Shown: one piece after another, positions 25,176-32,081 of the stretch
Layout: the number at the start of each line of letters is the position of its first letter
Position numbering within the stretch: position 1 is the first letter of the stretch
Assembly: GCA_045599005.1 (NCBI GenBank)
Contig: JAZRVF010000001.1
Span: 141,368 to 205,367 of the forward strand
Direction: 5' to 3'
From: Treponema_I sp045599005
GTDB taxonomy: Bacteria; Spirochaetota; Spirochaetia; Treponematales; Treponemataceae
Length of the DNA stretch: 64,000 nt
Made by a program: the position numbers and the translations under genes
Notes under the pieces: generated by a model
The model's input: only the letters and a program-made list of their open reading frames with translations
Told to the model about the DNA's origin: nothing
Database searches by the model: none

Positions 25176-26843
25176 TTAAATTTTCACGGATTCCAGAAAA
25201 TCTGCCGCAGCCCGCCGTGAAAGGGGAGCGTTCCCCATTTTCAGAAGAGTGTCACTTACCTGGAGCCTGTCGCTTCTCCGGTTTTTGTAGCCGTTCTCCA
25301 CAAACTCAAGGAAATCAGCTGCAGTAACATGCTCTTCCGGTCTGAACAGCCTGGCTTTCACGTCCCGCTCCGGAATGATCCCGTTCTGGTAAGCGCATTC
25401 AACAGTTCCCGCGTAGGTCTCATGTCCGGCAATGTCCGTAAAGACATCATTGTACACGTTTGTGGGAAAATACTTCATTGCCTTGATCACAAACTCCAGT
25501 GCTTCCGCACGGGTAAGACGGTCATCAGGTCTGTCCAGCCTGTCAAAGATAATCTGTTTCGGTGGCATCTGCTGCTCAAGACCTGAAGGTGCTTCCGGAA
25601 GTTTGATAGCATCCGGGGCAGCCCAGAGAGGTTCTGTGGAGACAGGTGGAAGAATGTCACAGGCCATGGAACACACAGAACTGTCAAGCTGGTTGCTTAC
25701 ATAATGTGCAAAGTGAAAGGCTCCGTAATCATTGGAATGAGTGTAGTCCGAAGGGAAAAAGTAAGGCTTTGCTCTGTCTACGCCCCGGTCCGTCACAAAA
25801 TCCATGGCGAATCTGTGCAGATCCACAACCGGCACATTCATTTCCTTTCCAAGTTCAAGAACAGTTTCCGCATATTCGGCAAGAAGATCGTTGTAGGAGT
25901 CCCCTTTCCATGTGTTCCGTGCCAGAGGAGTCACCAGAACAGGCAGGGCCTTTTTTCCCCGGATGTCGTTGATGTAGTTCACAAGATTGCTGCGGTATCC
26001 TTCTTCTGCCTTAAGGTGGGCAAGTTTCTGGTCATTGTGGCCGAACTGGAACAGGACCAGGTCACCTTCTTTTACTCTTGGCAGCATGATGGAATAATGA
26101 CCTTCACTGGTAAAACTTTCAGTTGTCAGACCTGAGTGTGCATGATTTGAGACAGCGAAATCATTCTTAAGAAAAGCGCTTAACATCTGCCCCCAGCCAC
26201 AGTAACAGGCGCCTGGTATATAAGGATATTCAGCGCTCTGGTCTGTTACGGTGGAGTCCCCGGCAATCCAGACAGTTTTTGTGGTTTCAGGCGCCGGCTC
26301 AACAGTGATTTTCTGGAGACAGACTCCATTTTTTCCACCGGTTACGGCAATGTCCACAGAAGAACAGGGTGCTTCGTCGGTTTTCCCACGGGGAATGACA
26401 GGGCAGCAGTTCAATGCAAAAGTTCTGCAGAATGTTTCTCCGGCTTTAATTGATCCTTTCCAGGCAAGACGTCGTCTTCCGAGATAAACAAGAACTTCTG
26501 GAATGTCTTTCTCTGCATAGAGCTGGACAGTCACCAGAACATTGCCTTCACTACGGGGCTTCTCAAAGGGAAGAGGACATTTGAAGCACAAAGGAAAATC
26601 GCCTTCAAAACCGGAAACAGCTTTTGCGCCGTTCTTTGAAAGCTCAATGCGTGTTGCAGGAATTTCCCTGAACCAGGGTGCGCTGTCAAAGCCAGTGTTC
26701 AGTTCAGGAATCTGCAGAACCGGAATGCTTGCGCGCTCTGTCTCGGTAATAAAACCAAAACCCTTTTCAAGAGAAAAAGAATTCTCCAGTGAATAACATT
26801 TATCTGAAGAAAACCAGTCTGTAAAATCAAAAGTGAGTGTCAT
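25176..26843 (-). CDS. Rhamnogalacturonan acetylesterase-like SGNH hydrolase with SLH-like tail
   Basis: A 555-residue protein with three parts. Residues 1-185 form a beta-rich, possibly carbohydrate-binding region. Residues 190-385 are an SGNH esterase: VWIAGDSTVTDQ (Ser197), a GWGQML glycine block, LFQFGHNDQK (Asn) and YTHSNDYGAFHFAHYV (Asp/His pair). This pattern fits CE12 rhamnogalacturonan acetylesterases such as YesT/YesY. About residues 455-535 resemble S-layer-homology repeats (FTDIAGHETYAGTVECAYQN, then FRPEEHVTAADFLEF). No signal peptide is present, so deacetylation of imported pectic fragments in the cytosol is inferred. It is the last gene of the kduI operon, 3 nt after GH28. Confidence 0.87.
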   Translation of the reverse strand: MTLTFDFTDWFSSDKCYSLENSFSLEKGFGFITETERASIPVLQIPELNTGFDSAPWFREIPATRIELSKNGAKAVSGFEGDFPLCFKCPLPFEKPRSEGNVLVTVQLYAEKDIPEVLVYLGRRRLAWKGSIKAGETFCRTFALNCCPVIPRGKTDEAPCSSVDIAVTGGKNGVCLQKITVEPAPETTKTVWIAGDSTVTDQSAEYPYIPGACYCGWGQMLSAFLKNDFAVSNHAHSGLTTESFTSEGHYSIMLPRVKEGDLVLFQFGHNDQKLAHLKAEEGYRSNLVNYINDIRGKKALPVLVTPLARNTWKGDSYNDLLAEYAETVLELGKEMNVPVVDLHRFAMDFVTDRGVDRAKPYFFPSDYTHSNDYGAFHFAHYVSNQLDSSVCSMACDILPPVSTEPLWAAPDAIKLPEAPSGLEQQMPPKQIIFDRLDRPDDRLTRAEALEFVIKAMKYFPTNVYNDVFTDIAGHETYAGTVECAYQNGIIPERDVKARLFRPEEHVTAADFLEFVENGYKNRRSDRLQVSDTLLKMGNAPLSRRAAADFLESVKI

Positions 26844-26846
26844 AAA

Positions 26847-28199
26847 TCAATGTAAAAGAAATGCTTCTTTGGGACCGATTATGGAAACATTCTCAAAAAC
26901 CGGATTTTCTGCATGGAGAATACGGAATGATTTTTCAGAAGTCTCAGGAATTCCTGAGAACATGTCTGAAAGATCCGGTTTTTCAGGTGCGCTTTCATCA
27001 GTTTCAAAGACGCAGTTCTGAATAATCAGATTTGTAAGGGGTGCCTCAGGAAGGGCAGCGATGAATCCAGCACTTGCCTTGCAGCCAGTGGCATGGACAT
27101 TCCTGATGGTGATGTCTGTCAGGTGCGGTGTCGCTTCATTTACAGGAAGTGCCTCCTGACTGAAGAATTCAGGTTCGCAGCGTTTTGTTCCACAGCAGTA
27201 GAACATGTTGATCGCAAAGGGGCAGAGACAGTCAGTGATTTTCAGACCGTCAAAGTGCAGGTTGTGGACAGTTCCGCCTCTTCCGCGCCGTGTCTTGAGT
27301 CTTATGCCTCTGTCTGTGCCGCAGAAAGTACAGTCTGTCACAGTGACATCTTCAATACCGGCTGCTGTCTCGCTTCCAAGCACAATTCCGCCGTGTCCCT
27401 TTGTGACAGTGCATCTGTCAACGGTAATATGCCGTGACTTCCTGTTGATACGGATTCCGTCTTCGCCCGCTCCGGCTTTTATTGCGATGCCGTCATCCCC
27501 GACACTTACGTTACAGTTTCTGATGACCACATTCTCGCAGGAGTCAATGTCCATTCCGTCAGTATTCGGGGCGTCCTCGGGATTTGAGATGGAAATGCCT
27601 TCCACAGTCAGATTTTTTGTAAAAACAGGATGAAAAGTCCAGAAAGGAGAATTTTTAAGTGTGATTCCTTCGACTTTTACGTTCTCGCATTCATAAAACT
27701 GCATGAGGGAAGGACGCAGAAACTGAGTTTCACGTCCGCCACCACCACCGGGCTGCTTTTCGTACCCGGGATTAAGTGCTGCAAGTTCAAGTTCGAAAGG
27801 TTCAACTGGTCCTGTCTGTGTTTTTTTGCGGCGTTTTTCAGCCCACCAGAAGGAACCGTTGCCGTCAAAAGTGCCTTTTCCGCGGATTGTAACATCGGTT
27901 GCATTTGCTGCAAAAATGCAGGGATGCATCGCATGGCATACAACACCCTCCCACCGAGTTTTCACCGGTCTGTAACGGGCAGGTTCTGCAATGAACTGGA
28001 CAACGGCATTCTCTTCCAGTGTAAGTGTCATTCCGCTGCACAGGTCAATGGGACCAGTACGCCATGTGCCTGCAGAAATAACAAGCTCACCGCCTTTGTT
28101 CTGTGAGAAAAAGTCAAAGGCAGCGGCAAAAGCTTCTGAATTGTCAAAGGTGGCTTCAGATTTTCCGCCGAATTCTTTTAAATTTTTCGTGATGCTCAT
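26847..28199 (-). CDS. Glycoside hydrolase family 28 (polygalacturonase-like)
   Basis: A 450-residue right-handed beta-helix enzyme cleaving galacturonic-acid linkages by inversion. All GH28 blocks are visible: NTDGMDID at 212-219, VGDDGIAIKAG at 233-243 (the catalytic Asp pair), GHGGIVLGSE at 268-277 and RGIRLKT near 297. There is no signal peptide, so it probably trims oligogalacturonides or rhamnogalacturonan oligomers inside the cell, from their ends. A glycine run (PGGGGGRE) interrupts the N-terminal half. GGGGG precedes the ATG. It is co-transcribed with kdgA and the esterase. Confidence 0.93.
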   Translation of the reverse strand: MSITKNLKEFGGKSEATFDNSEAFAAAFDFFSQNKGGELVISAGTWRTGPIDLCSGMTLTLEENAVVQFIAEPARYRPVKTRWEGVVCHAMHPCIFAANATDVTIRGKGTFDGNGSFWWAEKRRKKTQTGPVEPFELELAALNPGYEKQPGGGGGRETQFLRPSLMQFYECENVKVEGITLKNSPFWTFHPVFTKNLTVEGISISNPEDAPNTDGMDIDSCENVVIRNCNVSVGDDGIAIKAGAGEDGIRINRKSRHITVDRCTVTKGHGGIVLGSETAAGIEDVTVTDCTFCGTDRGIRLKTRRGRGGTVHNLHFDGLKITDCLCPFAINMFYCCGTKRCEPEFFSQEALPVNEATPHLTDITIRNVHATGCKASAGFIAALPEAPLTNLIIQNCVFETDESAPEKPDLSDMFSGIPETSEKSFRILHAENPVFENVSIIGPKEAFLLH

Positions 28200-28218
28200 A
28201 AAGCCCCCTTCAGCCAGA

Positions 28219-29184
28219 TCAGATCTTATTCAAATGAACGGCAAAACCACCGATCATGATTGTTGTGTAAACAAAAGAAAGAGGTGATTTTCCTGCTTCT
28301 CCTGTGTATTTTGCTGTGGACATGTCAGGCTCCACGCCGAACTGTTTCAGGTAGGCGAGGGCACGTTCAATGTTCCATGTCTTGATACAGATGTGTCCGT
28401 GGGTTCCGCGTCCGGATCCTTTCATCACTTCAAATGAAGTGGAATCAACAGTGGAGTTTGCAAACCAGGAAGAATTGCCTTCTTTACCTACGAGACCGAA
28501 AGCTTCAAGCATTCTTACGATTTTTGCTGCGTCCTCGGCATCATCGCCGTTGATTCCGATGTGGCCCAGTGTAAATCCGTGCATCAGGCTTACTGCTTCC
28601 TTACTGAGTTTTGTGACCAGCTCAGTGTCATCTTTAACCATCCAGCTTCCACCGATGGCAATGATGTTTTTGCGCTTAAAGTAATCGCCCATGTTCTTTG
28701 CGTTGATTCCGCCTGTTGCCATGAATTTGACGTTGGGGAAGGGGCCTGCGAATGCATCAAGCATTGCAACACCGCCTGCTGCCTCTGCGGGGAAAAACTT
28801 CAGTACGTTAAGTCCTCTGCCAAGAGCCTGCTCAATTTCTCCTGGAGTTGCCACACCGGGAATCATGGGAACGCCTTTTGACATGACAAAGTCAATCACT
28901 TCAGGGTTGAAACCGGGAGCAACAATGAACTCTGCACCAGCATCAATTGCTTTCTGTGCATATTCTTTGTTGATCACTGTTCCGGCTCCAAGAAGCATCT
29001 CTGGATAAGCTTCCTTGATTGCCTTAATTCCCTCTGCGGCTGCGGCTGTGCGGAATGTAACTTCTGCAGCAGGAATTCCACCGTTAATAAGGGCTTTTGC
29101 AAGAGGAACAGCCTGTTCAACGCTGTTCAGTTTGATTACAGGAATAATTCCGATATCACGGATTCTGTCCAACAATTCACTCAT
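28219..29184 (-). CDS. KDPG/KHG aldolase with C-terminal VOC-like domain
   Basis: A 321-residue protein. Residues 1-205 are a class I 2-keto-3-deoxy-6-phosphogluconate aldolase: AAEVTFRTA (Glu41, Arg45), GAGTVINKEYAQKA, PGVATPGEIEQAL and VLKFFPAEAAGG with the Schiff-base lysine. It splits KDPG into pyruvate and glyceraldehyde-3-phosphate, the last step of the pathway encoded here. Residues from about 208 add a module (HIGINGDDAEDAAKIVRML ... HGHICIKTWNIERALAYLKQF ... IGGFAVHLNKI) resembling the vicinal-oxygen-chelate/glyoxalase fold; ordinary KdgA proteins stop near 210. AAGGAA precedes the ATG. Confidence 0.92.
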   Translation of the reverse strand: MSELLDRIRDIGIIPVIKLNSVEQAVPLAKALINGGIPAAEVTFRTAAAAEGIKAIKEAYPEMLLGAGTVINKEYAQKAIDAGAEFIVAPGFNPEVIDFVMSKGVPMIPGVATPGEIEQALGRGLNVLKFFPAEAAGGVAMLDAFAGPFPNVKFMATGGINAKNMGDYFKRKNIIAIGGSWMVKDDTELVTKLSKEAVSLMHGFTLGHIGINGDDAEDAAKIVRMLEAFGLVGKEGNSSWFANSTVDSTSFEVMKGSGRGTHGHICIKTWNIERALAYLKQFGVEPDMSTAKYTGEAGKSPLSFVYTTIMIGGFAVHLNKI

Positions 29185-29215
29185 AGATCATTCCTTAAAA
29201 AAAAATTCTGTATGT

Positions 29216-29240
29216 AAAAAAACTGCCTGTGCAGTTTTTT
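29216..29240 (-). terminator. Hairpin terminator or attenuator between kdgK and kdgA
   Basis: Read on the minus strand, AAAAAACTGC and GCAGTTTTTT form a 10-bp stem with a 4-nt loop, and the kdgK stop codon lies at its base. The T-rich right arm could stop part of the transcription coming from kduI-kdgK and lower expression of kdgA and the two enzymes beyond. Confidence 0.6.
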
Positions 29241-30276
29241 AACGCTGTACCCGTCCGCTTCCGTCACCGCCGGCCAGTGCCAGCACTTCACTTTTGCGTG
29301 TCAGGTTGAAGTCTCCGGGAATTGTGTGTTTCAGTGCAGATGCTGCAACTGCAAATTCCAGAGCCTGCTGTTCATTGTCTGCATATTCCTGCAGACCGTA
29401 AATGATTCCTGCGCTGAAAGAATCACCGCCACCTACGCGGTCAATAATGTCGTTGATTGCATATTTCTTTGAAGAATAGAATCCTGTTTTTCCGGAAAGA
29501 ACTGCTGACCAGCCGTTTGTGTCCGCTGATTTTGATTCGCGGAGTGTGACTGCAACAATCTTGACATTGGGGAACTCAGCCTTAACTTTGTCAGTCAGTT
29601 TGCGGTAGTCTTCTGTCTCCAGGTGACCTTTTGTAACGTCAACGCTGTCTGCTGTGATTCCGAGACACATCTGGATGTCTTCCTCGTTTGCGATAACAAC
29701 GTCTGTGTATTTTACCAGCTCACGCATCACTTCAGGAGCTTTCTTGCCATAGTTCCACAGCTTTTTGCGGTAGTTCAGGTCCATGGAAACTGTGACGCCT
29801 GCATTCTTTGCAATTTTCATCGCATCCAGTGCAGCGTCTGCGGCATCCTGTGAAAGGGCAGGAGTGATTCCTGTCACGTGGAACCATTCTGCATCCTTAA
29901 GAATTGAATTCCAGTCAAAATCGCTTGCCTTTGCTTTTGCAATACAGCTTTCCGCACGGTCATAGACAACCAGAGAAGGACGTGCACATGCACCTGTCTC
30001 AAGGAAGTAGATACCGAGACGGCCACCTTTCACCCTGTTGATGAATTTTGTATCAACACCATGTCTGCGGAGTTCGTCAATTGCGGCTTCTCCAACTGCA
30101 TTGTCCGGAACCGATGTCACAAAAGCCGCATCCTTTCCGAAGATTGAAAGTGAGACTGCCACGTTAGCTTCTCCACCACCGAAAGTTGCCTCAAGAAGGG
30201 GTGACTGGAAAAGTCTCTCATGTTCAGGTGATTTAAGGCGGAGCATGATCTCGCCGAATGTTACTGTCTTTGCCAT
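29239..30276 (-). CDS. kdgK: 2-Keto-3-deoxygluconate kinase (PfkB family)
   Basis: A 345-residue ribokinase-fold sugar kinase phosphorylating 2-keto-3-deoxygluconate to KDPG. N-terminal KTVTFGEIMLRLKSPEHERL and FGGGEANVAVSLSIFG (PfkB signature 1), and DRVGGGDSFSAGIIYGL (signature 2 with the catalytic Asp, about residue 290) are intact. The sugar specificity is inferred from the KdgK-like N-terminus and from its place between kduI and kdgA. AGGAG precedes the ATG at good spacing. Confidence 0.93.
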   Translation of the reverse strand: MAKTVTFGEIMLRLKSPEHERLFQSPLLEATFGGGEANVAVSLSIFGKDAAFVTSVPDNAVGEAAIDELRRHGVDTKFINRVKGGRLGIYFLETGACARPSLVVYDRAESCIAKAKASDFDWNSILKDAEWFHVTGITPALSQDAADAALDAMKIAKNAGVTVSMDLNYRKKLWNYGKKAPEVMRELVKYTDVVIANEEDIQMCLGITADSVDVTKGHLETEDYRKLTDKVKAEFPNVKIVAVTLRESKSADTNGWSAVLSGKTGFYSSKKYAINDIIDRVGGGDSFSAGIIYGLQEYADNEQQALEFAVAASALKHTIPGDFNLTRKSEVLALAGGDGSGRVQR

Positions 30277-30338
30277 TTGTTTTTCTCCTGTATAAGTCTA
30301 AAAAAATTAAACGAAAGAATGCTTTTTTAAGAGATTCC

Positions 30339-31181
30339 TTATCTCATGTCAGTGATTGCAATCTCATCCATGTCATCAAATTCACGGTTCTCACCTGCCA
30401 TTGCCCAGATGAAAGTGTAGTTGCTTGTTCCGCAGCCGGAGTGGATTGACCAGCTGGGTGAAATCACGGCTTCCTCATTCTGCATGATGATATGTCTTGT
30501 CTCCTGACCTTCGCCCATCATGTGGAATACAACGTTGCCTGCGGGAATATTGAAGTACAGATAGACTTCCATGCGACGCTCGTGGGTATGGGCAGGCATT
30601 GTGTTCCATACTGAACCCGGCTCCAGTTCCGTGCAGCCCATTGAAAGCTGACATGTCTCAAGAACTGCAGGATGGATGAACTGGTTGATTGTGCGTTCGT
30701 TTGCTGTCTCTTTTGAACCCAGGTGTTTATGGTTTGCCTGTTCCTTTGTGATCAGTTTCGCAGGGAAAGGTCTGTGTGCCGGTGATGAGCACATATAGAA
30801 TTTTGCAGGATTCTTGGGATCTGCACTTGATAAAAGAACTTTCTTTGTTCCCATAGGAAGGTAAAGAGCATTCAGATTCTCAAGAGTGTATTCGGTATCA
30901 TCAGCTTTGACGGTTCCTTTTCCGCCGATGTTGATGATTCCCAGCTCACGGCGCTCCAAAAGATAATGAACACCGAAGTTTTTCCAGCAGTCGATATTTT
31001 TCTCAATATCGAGTGTCTGTGTAACCGGCATTGCGCCCATGGTGACCATGCGGTCAACATGTGAATATACTGCGGAAACATCATCTGCAACAAAGACATT
31101 GCTGATGTGAAATTCTTTCCGTGTCTCTTCTGTTGTGTAGCGTTTGAAGTCACGCTGATTGACTGAATAGCGAATATCCAT
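30339..31181 (-). CDS. kduI: 5-Keto-4-deoxyuronate isomerase KduI
   Basis: A 280-residue cupin enzyme converting 4-deoxy-5-ketouronate, from pectate-lyase products, to 3-deoxy-2,5-diketogluconate. MDIRYSVNQRDFKRYTTEE and GAMPVTQTLDIEK are typical N-terminal blocks. The zinc site is in MPAHTHERRMEVYLYF (His-x-His ... Glu), with a later His in SPSWSIHSGCGT. It is the first gene of the pectin operon. The next enzyme of the route, KduD, is not in the window. About 265 bp with operator-like inverted repeats lie upstream. Confidence 0.96.
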   Translation of the reverse strand: MDIRYSVNQRDFKRYTTEETRKEFHISNVFVADDVSAVYSHVDRMVTMGAMPVTQTLDIEKNIDCWKNFGVHYLLERRELGIINIGGKGTVKADDTEYTLENLNALYLPMGTKKVLLSSADPKNPAKFYMCSSPAHRPFPAKLITKEQANHKHLGSKETANERTINQFIHPAVLETCQLSMGCTELEPGSVWNTMPAHTHERRMEVYLYFNIPAGNVVFHMMGEGQETRHIIMQNEEAVISPSWSIHSGCGTSNYTFIWAMAGENREFDDMDEIAITDMR

Positions 31182-31192
31182 CCATTCCCCCT

Positions 31193-31361
31193 ACTGTGAA
31201 TACAGTTAAATTTGAAACTCCAGAAATCAGTCCTGGCGTCAACTGTCTATGCGATGTCTAAAACTCTGCCGACAAAGCGGTTTTAAACTCACCGGGCATC
31301 TCAAGTCGAATTTTAAGAGATACCCTATTATATGAGCGGAACTGTCTTGTCTGCTTGACAA
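31193..31361 (-). promoter_or_regulatory. Candidate promoter/operator region of the pectin operon
   Basis: A TATAAT on the minus strand (31327-31332) lies about 146 bp before kduI. Just upstream is a perfect inverted repeat TTGTC-N5-GACAA (31347-31361), and next to the kduI start is ACTGT-N4-ACAGT (31193-31206). Either could bind a dimeric sugar-responsive regulator. No convincing -35 was found, so an activator may be needed. The leader between them holds no ORF. Confidence 0.45.
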
Positions 31362-31447
31362 TTTCCGCCCATTTTTTGACATTTTCTGATTGTACTTAAA
31401 TTTCAGAGTAAAGTGAATTCCGATGGATAATTATTGAAGTTATTGTG

Positions 31448-32047
31448 CTATTTTTGGGTGTTATCGTAATAACCGGAATCCTCAAGGAATTTGCGCCGTG
31501 TCATGACCAGGGAGATAAGTTCCTGATACATGTTGTAGTCAACTTCCAGTGCGATGGGAAAGATGAAGAATTCAGTCTCGTCACAGTAACGTTCGATGAA
31601 AGCAGTGTCGGTCACAAAACCCAGACTGATCATATTGCTGATTCTGTCAGCACATTTCAGGATTTTTGCCTTCTCGCTGCCTTTTTCGATTATTCCTTTC
31701 AGAAACTGCTGTTTTGTCTGTCCTTCTTTTTTGGTCACTTCAAGGACAAGATCAAGGACTTCCTGGGCATCACCACCGATATCCAGAATCTTCTGTCTGT
31801 CATATCCGGGTATGTCTTCAACCAGATCATGGATGCAGGATGCCTTGAGCAGTGTGCTGTCAATGTATCCGTAGTCAATAAGGATTGCCATGGTGTCAAG
31901 CTGGTGGCGGAACATGTTTCCGCCTGCATGACGGGCTTTGCCTATCAGCGCAGTTGCCAGCTGGATATAAGGAGCAAGAAAAATCTCTTTCAACTCAAGC
32001 ATTTTTTCCGTATTCATGTGAGTCGGCTTCTCTGTATTCATTCCCAT
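31448..32047 (-). CDS. HD-domain phosphohydrolase, SpoT-like
   Basis: A 199-residue protein with the HD metal site (KASCIHDLVEDIPGY, near residue 68) preceded by HAGGNMFRHQLDTMAIL and followed by KILKCADRISNM. This layout matches the hydrolase half of RelA/SpoT or small alarmone-hydrolase proteins. There is no synthetase domain. It might degrade (p)ppGpp-like nucleotides, though other HD substrates are possible. AAGGAGG before the ATG is strong. It follows valS by 34 nt on the same strand and is probably co-transcribed, tying it loosely to amino-acid charging. Confidence 0.82.
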   Translation of the reverse strand: MGMNTEKPTHMNTEKMLELKEIFLAPYIQLATALIGKARHAGGNMFRHQLDTMAILIDYGYIDSTLLKASCIHDLVEDIPGYDRQKILDIGGDAQEVLDLVLEVTKKEGQTKQQFLKGIIEKGSEKAKILKCADRISNMISLGFVTDTAFIERYCDETEFFIFPIALEVDYNMYQELISLVMTRRKFLEDSGYYDNTQK

Positions 32048-32081
32048 GGCATCCTCCTTGGATATGTTATGTGTTCAACGG

